64,000 bases of DNA from the NCBI GenBank assembly GCA_964036195.1, contig OZ038456.1, positions 26,265,792 to 26,329,791 of the forward strand. Reading direction: 5' to 3'. Positions 10,520-23,900 of this stretch are shown here, one piece after another. The DNA is from Sphaerolaimus hirsutus (Eukaryota > Nematoda > Chromadorea > Monhysterida > Sphaerolaimidae). The position numbers were made by a program, and so were the translations under genes. How positions within the stretch are numbered: the stretch's first letter is position 1; each line of letters begins with the position of its first letter. The notes beneath the pieces were generated by a model. That model saw only the letters and a list, made by a program, of their open reading frames with translations. It did no database searches and had not been told where the DNA came from.

Positions 10520-12184
10520 CCCATTTCACCCAAAGGTAGATCCACCCGGCATGAATCGTCTTCAAGTGATGTTCGTATCGGCAAAACGAGACTTTTACAA
10601 AGAAACACCATTAACGGATGAAGAAAAATACAAATATTTTCACTGGCAATCATATGTGAACAATGAAAAAATACCGATAAGCAGTGTGGATATGGACAGC
10701 TGGTGCCACTCACAGACCATGTAAAATACCATCTAAAATGTCAGGTGTCATGTAAAAGATCATGTAAAGTGTTATGTGTATCCAAATCTTATCCTCTAGT
10801 ATCCAAATCTCATATTTTGTATCCAAATGTTACATTTTGACATTATATTTGCATACAAAACATAAGATTTAAATACTATAAAATATGGTTTGGATACACA
10901 TGACCAGGGTTGGCAAAATCTCAGAAAAGAATAAAAATAAAATGGAAAATTGAAGAACAAAATAAAATAAAATAAAATGCAAAATTTCAAAATAACAATA
11001 AAAATTGTAGTAAACTTGAATTTTTGTAAAATTTTTGTAAAATTGTATACAAATTCATTTTTATGTAAGAATTGTATAAAAATTCATATGTTATTGTAAA
11101 AATTTGTTCTGTTGTTTATAGTTCAACCTGTTATTCGCGGAGCTGGGGCAGTCCCAAACCATGTAAAGTGTCAAAATGTCATATGAACTGGAATGGAAAG
11201 TGTCAAATTTCATGAAAATGTTAAGTAAAGTGTCAATTGTCATGACAAATATAAATTTAAGTGGAAACTGTAAAGCAATTGTATCCAAATCTTATCTTTT
11301 GTGTCCAAATCTTGTTGTTTTTGTAACCAAATCTTATGTGAACATTTGGATACAAAAACATAAGATTTGGATACCAAAATCTAAGGTTTGGATACCAAAA
11401 ATTAAGATTCAGATACACAATTTACACTCTGAACGACATTTGTCATGACAATTATACTTTGCTTGACATTCGTAATGCCAATTGACTCTTTACTACATTT
11501 GTCATGACAATTGACACTTTGCATGATGTTTTACAAATACGCCCAGCACACTCCAGTAATCCTTCTACTGAAAATGCAAACCATTCTTATCGATAATTGT
11601 AACTTAACACTTGGAACTAGCTAACAATACCTACTGCATGCAACTTTTGCAAAGTAATGGAAAAATTTGTCACACGTTTTTCATGTTTAGGTCTAATTAT
11701 CACATTTTTCTGACCTTGCATGCAAGATTCTGATTTTTTTGTAAATTTTTGTAAAATTTTTGTAAAATTTGTAAAATGGTAAAAATTTTGTAAAATGTAA
11801 AATGTAAAATGGTATTGCTTTTACATGACACAACGGTTTGCAGGGTCTTTTACATAGTCTGGGAGTGCCCCATGGTCAGATCATACCTGGGAAAAGAGAT
11901 ATCACTTTTTAGAGATCTGGGGACGGAATGGTTTGCTAGACAACTGGCATGAAACTGCTACATTAGCTGGTGTTTTCCAGTATCGTAAGTTCAACATCTT
12001 ATGTTGGGTAACTGATGTAATTGTTGCCAGTGTAGGTGTCGATTTTTAAACTTACTACACAATTTTGTAGGAAGTTTGACTCAACATATTATTTTTGACA
12101 TTTACAGATATTAGTTTGCAATTGCAAGCTTTATTTGAGTGTGCAAATCATAAGTGCCTGCCCAAGCACACAGTGAAATTTTAG
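10520..12184 (+). CDS. Three-exon gene, unknown family (unit 1 copy)
   Basis: Exon 1, 10520-10702, follows ctacaaacag and reads FHPKVDPPGMNRLQVMFVSA ... DFYKETPLTDEEKYKYFHW ... SSVDMD. Exon 2, 11866-11984, reads APWSDHTWEKRYHFLEIWG ... ATLAGVFQY and ends at gtaagt. Exon 3, 12108-12184, follows tttacag, reads ISLQLQALFECANHKC and stops at TAG. Phases agree (2 then 1) and the frame is open throughout. This is the 3' part of a gene of about 125 visible codons; upstream exons are not found. Intron 1 is a 1163-bp palindrome. The unit 2 copy (39105-40769) keeps frame, splice sites and lengths with few changes, which supports function until recently. No known domain recognised. Confidence 0.65.
10703..11865 (+). 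repeat. Palindromic intron, 1163 bp (unit 1)
   Basis: Starts GTGCCACTCACAGACCATG and ends in AGTCTGGGAG; the ends are complementary (gtgccactc/gagtgcc, agacc/gtct, atgtaaa/tttacat). Paired inner blocks include gtatccaaatcttat against aagatttggatac and several gtcatgacaa motifs on both strands. The only in-frame join I find uses GT at 10703 and AG at 11864-11865; the more canonical donor gtaaaatacc at about 10728 would not keep frame. Confidence 0.65.
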
Positions 12185-13601
12185 AAACTTTTGTTGTGAT
12201 TTCTACTGACCACACAATCACAACAACTTTTTTTTTGTAAGGGCATTTCCAGACTCTTAAAAATGTGATGCAAAGGCCAAGTAAAGTGTTGAGTCATGCA
12301 AAATGTAAAAAAAATTCTGTCTACCATTTCTCATTTGACATTTTTTACACTTTACTTGGGATGGCCAAAAAATCTTTTTTTCAAGGACAGTGTTGAAAAA
12401 AAATTTTTTCTTCTTCAGAACTCCCAGATATGGTTATGAGTCAACATATACAGGTATATCAGACAAATGACAGTAGTTTTTGGTGTTGCCATATAATGGC
12501 TGTTGATCATGTTGATATCCATTTTATGTTGATTTATTATGTATATCAGCTTTTGTCAAATGTTCATGACTTCAAGTGAGGTTGGCCATGGAATAGCGTT
12601 AAAATAAGGTTACAATAGACGGCTTTTTAAATAGCAGTGATTTTTCACAGTGTACAAGTATTGATCAGATATTATACGCTACACTCACATATCACGGCTA
12701 ATCATGACTAGTGATGTAAAGGCACCGGGGCACCGGTGCCCCGGTGCTGGGCACCGAAGGGCACCAGCACCGGTGCTGGTGCGGTGCCATTGCAATCTTC
12801 AGGGGTGCCATGCCGGTGCCGGTGCCATTTTTTTCAGAATAGCACCGGTGCCGGTGCGGTGCGGTGCCATTTTTTTGCTGGTGCCAAAGGTGCTAGCACC
12901 AGGGCAAAGTAAAAGGCACCGGGAAAGGCACCGGGGAAGGCTTCATGTGCTGTGCAATTTTGTCCATAGAATGTGCATATTCATATTTCAAAAAACAGCG
13001 ATATATTTACCCAACCGTTTTTGCATATTTTGTAAACCTCCCATCAAATAAATACTGTGAAATCCATTATACCCAATACGTGATCTGATGAGCGAATCTA
13101 AAATTTTCTTGAATTTTAAATCATTTTTATATTTTTTATTTATCTTACGTTTTTGTTCAAAATTTGTTGTCGGTTTATGATAGAGATAGTTCCATTCTCT
13201 GTACAGCAACGACTCCGATCAGTAGACAATAGTGGCTATGGACATTGTAATGAATTAAATATTTTATCTTTCATTTGAAATCGTTGTAATTGCTTCATAA
13301 AAGCGATTGCCACATCATTCTGATCATTTTAAGTGCTCAACCATCAAAATCGGTTGAAAATTCATGGAAATATGCACTTCCAAAGGTGAGACCACTGAGA
13401 AACTGCCCGATATTTACTTCAGAAATTCCAGCCCGGTGCGGTGCCTTTCGGTGCTAGCACCGGCAACCCGCCGGTGCCCTTCGGTGCCGGTGCCATTTTT
13501 TCCAAAAGGCACCGGTGCCGGTGCGGTGCGGTGCCATTTTCTGGCCGGTGACCCAGGGTGCCAGGTGCCCTTTTCATCCGTTGGCAAAGGTGCCGGTGCG
13601 G

Positions 13602-14702
13602 TGTGTAACATTATCGTAAAATGTAAAAAAACTTATAATATTTAAGTAAACGTTTTCTTGTTCGCTTTTATATTCCATTAATTCAACTTATCAAGATTTC
13701 ATTCATATTTACATTCCAATCTTAACATCTTCACATTCGCCATTTAATATCTCAAGCGATGTTGTTTACAACGTGTGCTTCACATCGCTCACATATTTAG
13801 ATCTTAGTCATTGCTCACATTCCGCCACATTTCCTTGACAAGCAGCACGCAGATACGCCGTCATGTTTATGTTAAGCGGCGGGCCCGCCCCGAGTGGGGG
13901 GCCGGGCCCGCGCGCCATTTCAAATGCTGTCTGGCTTGTCTCACATTTTCACTATCTTGCCAGTTAAGCTCGCTTTTCATCGGAAAAGCGAGCGAGCAAG
14001 GATTGAACTTTCACACTTGGAAATGTTGGGTAAAAATCGGAGATTAGAGCCGACCGATTGGCGCCAAACCAATCGCCATCGGTCTGGCCCTTAAAAGCCG
14101 ATTTCACAGCTAAAATCGGCAGTGTTTGCAACCTCGTCAACTTCACACAAATCTCTTCCTGGGATCTAAATAAGCGCCGTAGTCACCTTATTAAGTCGCT
14201 TGTTTTTGGTGCTAAGTTTAACGCTTGGTGCTAAAAGTCACCTCAGTGCTTTATTTCACACCCGCGCTGTTTGAGGTGCTTTATTCACAACCGCGCCACT
14301 TAATTCTCGCCTTTTGTCGTAATTAAGTGCCTTCTTTTAATTGCCTTATTTCTCCGGTAATTAGAGCTTCTTTTACGTTTTATTTAAGTAATTAATTTAG
14401 TTGTAAATTAATTCCTTTGTTTACGTATATTTTTATATATATTTTATTTACAATTGTTTCTTTGTATTTAATCGCCTAAATAAAAACGTTCGTCAAAACT
14501 TTTGGTAAACAATCTAAATTTGCTTCACACTAACTCACGTCAATTCACTTCAACTCAACTAATCACATTTGATAAAATAACGGAACGTCAACTAGAGACG
14601 ACGCTTCACGTCAACTTACACTTGTTCACATTCGTCCTCTTCCTCGGTTAGGAATAGGAGCTGGTTCACAAGTCACTTCAACAAGTTCCGTATTATTTTA
14701 CA
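13602..14702 (+). repeat. 5' LTR
   Basis: Begins TGTGTAACATT and ends TATTATTTTACA. It contains a GC-rich palindromic block (13877-13918), a hairpin gctcgcttttc/gaaaagcgagc (about 13969-13994), a second hairpin around 14050-14090 and an AT-rich tract with TATATATTTTATT (about 14434-14448). An AATAAA at 14479-14484 is a candidate poly(A) signal. TCACA recurs many times. It differs from the 3' LTR at two sites I could find (acgtgTgctt versus acgtgCgctt; ctcgcCtttt versus ctcgcAtttt). Confidence 0.95.
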
Positions 14703-14720
14703 TGGCGCAGCGAGCAGGGT
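14703..14720 (+). promoter_or_regulatory. Primer-binding site
   Basis: TGGCGCAGCGAGCAGGGT starts directly after the LTR. Its complement would be a tRNA 3' end with acceptor strand TCGCTGC, discriminator G, CCA, and T-stem half CCTGC, which is compatible with a tRNA-Ser type. The tRNA identity is inference and needs the host tRNA set. The 276-nt leader continues to the ATG at 14979. Confidence 0.7.
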
Positions 14721-14978
14721 GACTAATTAAAGCTAATTGGTCACTCTTATTAAGTCGTCTCGCGCGAAATTTCATTGGAAATTGTTTTTCACAACTTGAG
14801 TCACACGCACGAGGTTACGGTAATACGGTTTTGGACGCAAAATCGTTAGTAGCGCGTGCATATTTACGTACGATTTTACAAGTACAAGTCACAATAAACG
14901 AAATATTTATATTTATTTTATTTCGTTCACAGCTAGCTACCACTTTGCTAATAAGCAATCAATTGATCAAGATTTGCT

Positions 14979-17900
14979 ATGGAGGAACGCGTACGCGCTC
15001 AGCGAGGTGCCTCCGCCGCCGCCGCTATGCCTATGGGCAACGTTGATGAGTCTGACACAACTCATCCGTTGACTCAACATAGCCGGGCGTTGACTGGGGT
15101 GCGCAACGGAGTGTTACGTTTCACATCCAAACCGATTCCAAAAATCGTCAAGGACGAGTCACAACCCGCCGCCGTAAACATACGCGCGGCGGAGGAAGTA
15201 TTGGAATTACTTCAAGCCTACGGCTACCAAGCTGAGATGAAACGCTCAGACCTGTCTGCGGCTATGGACAAATTCACAACTATTGTCCAAGATCACATCA
15301 CAAGCCTAGACAGAGACGAAGACGGTACGGCCGAGGAAATAAAGAGCGCCAACGCCAAATTGGAGCGCGCGCTCTACTCGGGCTCGAATAACGCGATGAT
15401 GCTCATGGATGAGCTGGAATCGAGGATGGCGACCGCCCAAGCGCAAATCAAATCCGCGGAAAGGTTGATACTTTCCCTGAAAGGTCAGTCAAATATTAAC
15501 GTTGATTTAATTACTCAACCCCCTTCACAACCCCCTTACAACATTGTCAATATGGGAAGTAGTTCTCAACCTTCACAACCGGAAACTTTATTAAAGTTAC
15601 CTAAGATCGAGCTTGCTAAATATAACAGTGATCCGTTAGAATGGGCAGCTTGGTGGGAGATTTTTCGAGCTCAAATTCACGACCGAGCTAATTTGTCAAC
15701 TGGTATGAAATACACATACCTCAAGCTCAGCCTTACCGGTCCAGCAGCGGAACTGCTGGCCGGATTAAAAGGTGATGGTCGAGATTACAGTACTGCGGTC
15801 ACCATGTTACAATCAAACTTTGGTGAAACGCATCGGGTACAAGCCGCCCTTTGGGATAAATTGTACTCACTTGAAAAACCTTCGTCAAGAGGAGACTCTC
15901 TCACAAATTTCACACGAACCCTTTTGTCAACTCTCAATCAACTTAAAGAAAGGGGTGAAAGTGTCGATTCTGGTGCAGTGTTAAGAATAATTCGTGGTTA
16001 TCTCCCCGATAATATTGTTCTTGCCGTCACAGAAGAACACCGGAATTCGATGCGCACTGCAGCAACCGACGACACAGAACTCACAGTCGTCAGGTTTGTT
16101 GATGCATTAACTACCATTGCTCGTGCTCGTTTAGATGCGATGAAAACTGAACCACAAAATTCACAATCTTCAAATGTTGTTCAGAAATCACAAAATTCAT
16201 CGTCAAAAAAGCCACAAAATGGAGGAGGTTGGCAACAGCAAAAGAAAAAGGGAAATAAATCACAAAATACCTTTTCAAAACAAAAACCTATTCACAATAC
16301 GGTTGCTTTTGCTGGTACAAATGCTAATGCTGGTAAATCACAAGGAAAAAATAAAAATTCCACTCAACCTCCCAGAACTCCCGCGATCGGAGCGATTAGT
16401 CAAAAGCAACCCTCACAACCTGCTGCTGACTATCGCAAGCCGAAATTCGAGTGCTTGTTCTGCGGCGTCAAAGAGCACTACACAACCGACTGCCCTCAAT
16501 ACGTCACACCGAGAGAGCGCACCGAACGGTTGCAAGCTTTGGGCGACCTGTGCACGCGCTGCACGCGCAGGGGCCATCAAGCGGCACAGTGCACTCAACG
16601 ATTGAGTTGCTACTACTGTCGCCAGATTGGTCAGCATCACGGGGCGTTCTGTCCTACCAGACAGGCACCCGCCAGGCGTCAGGTAAACAATTCACAAAAT
16701 AAAGCCTTTGTCAAACCAACGAGCGCTAATTTTGTCAATGCTCAGGTTATCACAACGGGCGCGGCTTCGTCACATGCACCGCCATCGTATCCGCCTTCAC
16801 ACACGGAACCGATGAGCGTCGGTATCATCCCCCCGGATGAGAACGATTTCCGCTGGCAACAGCAGACGCTGTACCAAATGGATATGGACGGCCCGCTCGA
16901 CATGGGCGAATGGCCGAGGCCCGCTAACGCGCAACAGGCGAAAGCTCAAGAAGAAGCCCGCATCTATCACAGCGAAAATGAGCTGTGGACGACGCTCCGC
17001 GCCAGCCTCATCAAGGACGGCATGGACATGGAGACCGTCGAAGCCAAAATCCGCGGCTTCCAGCAGAAACGGTACGAGGTGTACCCACACCTCAACCCGA
17101 ACCAAATGTCATCGTCGGTGCCACTTCAACCCAGTCACAGGCCCACGGTGGAGGTGCTGAGCGCACAGGCGGGTTACGGTAACCCCAATACCGCTACCAG
17201 GCAGCAGGCCGAACAAGAATGTGAGTTCGATTTTGCACCTATTGTTCGTTTGCAAGTGGCCCAGGCTTCATTAATTAACAAAGACGCCGAATTAAATCGA
17301 GTCACAGACCCTTTGTTAATATTCTTTGACACTGGATGCGAATATTCATACATTAAAGCATCTGTGGCAAATGAGTATAACTTTGAAAACAAAGAAGACG
17401 TTGTTCTTCAAATGAACGTGTTTGCGACAAAAACGCCTGTCACAGTCAATACGTTTTTGGTCGAGGCTGTCATGCCTATTTACAAACACGTCGACAATAA
17501 GGGCAATATGTTACAAATTCCGCTCACTTTACGTGCAGTGGATAATTTGGCAACATATGCATGCCCACCTCCTTTGTCACAAGATGACAAAACAGTCATT
17601 TATATTGTGTATGGTGAACATGCACAAGAACAATTCGCGGAACCGCTTGAATTGACCGAAATGACTGATGAGTTTTGTCACAAATTATGTCAACCAGATG
17701 TAGTCATTGGTCAAGACTATTATTGGAAGTTCGACATTCGACCAACAGAAATCGAACTCCCATCTGGATTGATCATAGTCGAATCAATACTTGGATTGAT
17801 GCTTGGTGGAAATGCGTCATCACAATCATTTGTCACAACACCCGACATTTCACCACATCAATTCATGGTTTCATGCAGTTCACATGCTTCATCAGCAGTT

Positions 17901-20900
17901 GCTGTTGGCCAAGAGACATTATTTCAATTTCACAGTCTCGAGTCAATAGGTATCACAGATGACCCATTATCACATGATGACGACATAGCTGAACAGTTAA
18001 TTCTGGAATCAATTACTCTTGATCCGGAAACTGGTCGCTATAGCGTAGATTGGCCATTCAAATCAACAATTCAAGAATTGCCAACCAACAATGCAGAAGC
18101 ATTTCGCCGCTTTCTGTCACTGTTGAAACGGTTTCGAAAAGATCCCGATTTATTCGCTACATACGCGAAAGTCATCTCCGATCAACTTCACAAGGGTGTC
18201 ATAGAAACCGTCTATGGTTCACAAGATGGTTTGCAAGAACACATCTTACCTCACCAACCTGTCCTCACACCTGGCAGATCGACAACATGTCGAATAGTGT
18301 ATGATGGTTCTGCGGGCAAGCCCAGTCTCAACAATTGCTTATTTCGAGGCCCAGTTCTCACACCACTGGCGCTCGGATTAATGCTTCGCTTCAGAGCCGG
18401 AAAAGTAGTGTTATTGGCAGATATTGAGAAAGCATTTTTACAAATTGCTCTTCACCCAAAATCACGCGCTTTCACAAAATTTTACTGGCTGCGTGATGAC
18501 ACTATTCCGTCTCATGAAGACAATATTCAAATGATGCAATTCACAAGAGTGCTGTTTGGTCTCACATGCAGTCCATCCATTCTGTCAACTGTCATCAAAT
18601 ATCACCTCGAAGCGGAATTAGCTAACATGCATCCCGCTGAGACCAATGAACGAATGAAACTGGAGCTGTTGCTCAACAGCATTTACGTTGATAATTTAGT
18701 TATCAGCGTAGATGATGACAAATATGCAATACAGCTCTATCGTTTAATTAAAGCTGTTTTTGCAAGAGCAAATTTCAACATGCGCGAATGGATGACAAAT
18801 TCGCCTATGGTCTCGGAAAAAATCAAACCCGAGGACCTCAACCCGAAAAAGTCACAATATCTCAAAGTAATGGGTCTCGTTTACGATCACATTGAAGACA
18901 CCATTGCGGTGCCAGCTCCCAAGAAAGATTTCACGCTCATTGTCACAGCCACGCGCCACAATTTGAATAAATTGCTGGCTTCAACATACGATCCTATTGG
19001 CGTCACAGCACCCGCGTTATTTCGGTTGAAATTTCGCGTGTCACAAATAATTCAAAGGTGCAATGTCACAACCTGGGATGAACTCATTGAAGACCCAGAG
19101 GCGGATGACTTACTGGACGATTTAAAACGTCATCTTTCGTCCATTAGTCAAATCAAATTTCCGCGCTCATTTCATTCCTTTGGCATCGATGTCAAAGCTG
19201 TCACAAGGCCATTAGAATTACATGTGTTTTGTGATGCCTCAAAAGATGGATACGCAGTTTGCGCTTATTTGCGTCAAAAAGCGATTTCACCTGACGAAAA
19301 TGGCTATGAAGATGACCGATATTTTTGTGGTTTTCTCACAGCTCGCACAAAACTAGCCCCACTTCCGTCAAAACAAGGTCAACCCCTCACAATCACACGC
19401 TTAGAATTGCTAGGTGTCACAATTGGAGCACAGCTCATCGATTATTTACATCATGAACTCGTTGAGCTGGGTGGATGGAAAATTCACAGTAATTTCCTCT
19501 GGACCGATAGTACAGTTGTCATCGGCTGGCTGTACACGGCAAAGCCGCTGGCTACTTTTGTCAACAATCGGGTCACAAAAATCCATTCACTAATGTCAAA
19601 ACATTGCATTCAAATTTGCAAGGTTGCTACAAAAGACAATCCAGCTGACATCGCGTCACGGGGTTGTACTTTTGATCAACTAATGATCGAAACAATGTGG
19701 TTCACCGGACCTACATTCCTCGCTGAACCCCTCACATCAACCATGCTTGACATTTCGCAATATCAAGCGCAACCTGTCACTGAAGAGCTTGCAAAAGGCG
19801 ACACTCACATCAGTCGACCTTTATATGCTGGAGCAGTAACTTCACAGCCTGTTTCACAGCCTGATTCACAACCAGCTAATGCTCTTGCACAGCAAGTACC
19901 TGTCACATTGGACCCCAATTTGTCACAAAATGTCACTCCTCAAAATCCGTTTGTCGAAAGTCGACAACGTCACATCCCTTCAAATCCATTCGAAATCGAC
20001 ATTCGACGATTTTCAACACTGTCAAAATTGTTGCGTACTGTCGTTTATCTGCTTCGTGTCAAAACATATTGGCTAAATCGCTCTATGCATAAAGCTGCAA
20101 AGCGTGAAAGCGAATACTTGTCAAAACCCATCACACAAGCTGATTTAAACGAAGCATTTAGACATGTATTGCGCATTTCACAAGCAGAAGAATGCGCCAG
20201 TTGCATTTCACAAGCGCAACTTGGCAAACACCATATGCTCAAATGGGACGCGTGGAACAATTTATTATATTGTGTCACACGTGTGTCTCACAAAGAACAC
20301 CGAAACCCTTCGTTGTTTTACTACCTTCCAAAAACTGGATGGTTAACAACGCTAGTGGTTACTCATTTTCATGAGCTTGCTGGTCACAGTGGCATGCTTC
20401 ACACTTTAGCAGATTTACGCGAACACTGCTGGTTGTCAAGTGCCAAGCAGGTAGTTGCAAAAATTTTGCGAAAATGTGTCACATGCCGCAAAGCGGAAGG
20501 AGGTCCATTCACATTACCTGATTTTCACACATTACCTGTCACTCGAACTCAATCTCAAATCAAGCCATTTCAACACATTGGCATTGATTTTATGGGACCG
20601 TTAGTTTATTCACAAAACGGAACCCGTCACAGTCAACACATTTTATTACTCACATGCTTCAGTACACGCGCCATTCATTTAGAGTCAACTAATAGTGTCT
20701 CGACAGCCGACACAATTATGGCTCTAAATCGTTTTATTTCACGTCGAGGCATGCCGGACACAATTTGGTCCGACAATGCCCCAGCATTCAAAAATTGTGT
20801 CAAAATGCTACCGGACGTAAAATGGCACTTTATCACAGCCAACAGTCCTTGGCAGGGTGGCGTGTACGAACGCATGGTCGGCTTAGTCAAACGCTTGCTC

Positions 20901-23900
20901 AAAAAAGCATGCGGCCGACGTTGTCTCACATGGCATGAATTCCTCACAGTCATGCTAGACGTCGAATTCTCCGTCAATACGCGACCATTGTCATACTTGT
21001 CAAACACAGACATTGGTGCAGCGATACTGCGCCCAATACATTTTCTTTGGGGCACCCCACCACCATGTTACATGGATGAAAAACGTGAGTTGGAACTCGA
21101 TTCCACCACGATTGAACCCATGCGAAAAATTCCAAAAGAAGAATGGGAACGAATGACGGATGGATCTTTCAACCTCACACCCTCACAAATCGAAAAAACT
21201 TACACACTCACACCCCCACGAGTCAATGACGTCAATTGTATTGATGAAATTGCACTCAACTCTGTGCCTGAAAAGGACAGAGACGACATCACATTACTTT
21301 GGGACCAAATTCGTCACAATCGTGAAGTGCTTTGGTATGAGTGGTCACGTCAATACATTGACCTACTCAAAGATCAAGCTAAAAATCAACGCTTGAAAAA
21401 AGGCACAATCAACGAGGCTCCCAAACGTGGCCAAGTGGTGTTAATCACAGATGATAAACAGCCACGCGGCATGTGGCAAATGGGCCGCGTTCACGAAATA
21501 CACGTGTCAAGCGATGGTAAAATACGTGCAGTCACAGTATTGTCAAGCAACGGCCGTCGCACACGTAGATCCCCATCTAACCTAGTGCCTCTTGAAATCG
21601 ACACAGAGGACGGTGTTGAATATAAAATCGACACTGAGGTAAAAGATGATGATAATTCACAACCTCCACCTGATAAAGGTGATGATTCACAAACAGATCC
21701 ATTGCATCAACAATCACAATCTTCACAACAGGATGCTAGACGCGCAAACCCACGCCGAACATGTCGCTACACTGGCACATATTCGTTCTGGGGAAACGTG
21801 TCGCATTTAATGGCGCTTTCGTTGCTAATACAATCAAAATTAAGCAACGTGCTTACATGGACAGATCAATATCACAAAACTTTTAATCTGTGCCATAAAA
21901 CACGCACTGGTCACGCAATTCAACTTCCGGAAAAAGTAACATGTCACTTTCCCAAAGTTGCGACCATAGAGGATATTGTGGTGTCCATATGGACGTTGCG
22001 TGATCAGCCGCAAACGACACCAATTTATAGATGCTTTCAACAGGAGCATACTATAGTCACGTATATGAGTCTGGTGGGCGGAAAAGCTATGCTGCCACCA
22101 GAAATCATTAAAAATCACAGAGTCACAACCTACGATTGCATGATCGCCTACCAAAATAAAACTTGGAAAGGCGAACCCTTAATAAAAATCGGTCATGCAT
22201 TGTGGAGCACTAACAAATCACTTCACATCGATTATTGTTACTTTTGTCACAACATGAGTAACACAGTAATGAACTTTCACATAGAGGAAGGTGGAGTTGC
22301 AAGTCTTGACGGAAAGAAAATAGTTTCCGAAATTCAAGATTTGTCACATTGCAACCCACAATCCGGCTATTGTTATGACAGCGACAATGGCGTCTCTTTA
22401 TGGAATGCTACTGCCTTTAACAAGCAGTGTGCATTCCAAGAGATTGGTCAATTCGATGCGCAATATTCACAAAATCACTACATAGTGGAAAAATTGCAGG
22501 CTGCATTCTCAGTCACATGGAGATCACAAAAATTCCCAAATAATGCAGAATGCGTGCCACAAGACGCAAAATATATTGACCAAGGCTCGGCATTCATTCA
22601 ATTTCTTCGATATCAACTTAAGAAATTGAAAAAACCTGAAACCGAAAAAGCTCCTCTTCATTTCAAACTCGCACCAAATCTCGATGTTGGTGTGTTTCAC
22701 TTGCTCACAGCCCGTCAACAATACGAAGTTGACAAAATTGCACATCTAGAACAAAAACAATTTGGATCAATCTGGCAACAATTATGTCACATCCGTCAGA
22801 CCCAACTAGATATAATTCATGCAATTGTCACATTCAATCCCACACTTGGCTTGCGAGCATTGCTAGGACGTCAAAATCTCTATGCTGAATGGCATGGAGA
22901 TATATTAATGTTCTGGGATTGTAAACCAGTCACAGCAGAAATTATTTATTTTCAACATGAATATAACAATACATGTTATAAATTTCTGCCGGTCAAAGTC
23001 ACAAATCACCCACACATTATGTTCGTTGCTCCTGGTACCAATGATCTGATCACACATTCACCAATAGATCATTGTCTCATGAAAGATCACAAATATTATC
23101 AATTAAATGATAATTCATGGGCCAACGAAAATGGACCAACAAATTTGCACGTCACAAACCTCCCAATCGAATTAATTTGGGCTGGCTCGTGGAAACCATT
23201 CACACTAAATGTTTCCGGGTCACCAGGTGAGAGCATGACTGATATTGCATTCAGTATCATGGCTGCACATCATCACTTTCAAAATCTGCAACGACTCGAA
23301 CAACAAGTCACACGTTCAGTCGATTATATTGCAACAAAATCCAACGACCCTAAGGCAGTGCAAGCATATATTGCTGGCATTGGCCAAGGAGTTGGTGCAT
23401 ATTTTGAAGGTGTAGGAAAAGAATTGGGTCACATTATTCACGGTAGTGTCACAGGTGGTGCGTCTGCATTAGACACGTTACTTACTGGGCCACTTCAAAC
23501 AGCTGTGAACATTATACTCATCATTATCACAATTGCTTGTATTGGGTATATTGGTTATGTTTACATGCAGTGGCGGCTCGTAACCGGCAGGGGTATGCTG
23601 CCAGACATCAAGGGCTTTTTCCGAAGAAAGGGCAGAAGGGACAGACACCCAAACAAATGGGAACCCAGTCCATTCAACAAGGAAAAATCGGTAAGCGACG
23701 GCGACGAAACCGCCAGAAGAAACCGAAAAGCGGCTTCAACAAACCCGCTTTGTCAAATCAAACCGTCACACAATCGTCAAGTTCGTCACAGTCACCTTCA
23801 AAGTTTGTCACACCCCTCAAGCGAGTTTCTCCATTCAAACGGCTTTCAGGACGCTCGGTACAGCCTAGATCGGATCCCCCGGTCGGTTATAGTACCGAAC

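Noticed and set aside
11858-11880. Alternative acceptors (tacatag, catggtcag) for the 1163-bp intron
   Set aside because: Both introduce a stop or shift frame with any nearby GT donor; only AG at 11864-11865 keeps exon 2 open.
16413-17105. Minus-strand frames of 75-102 codons inside gag
   Set aside because: Shadows of the GC-rich, strongly coding plus-strand polyprotein; no motif and no promoter or splice context.
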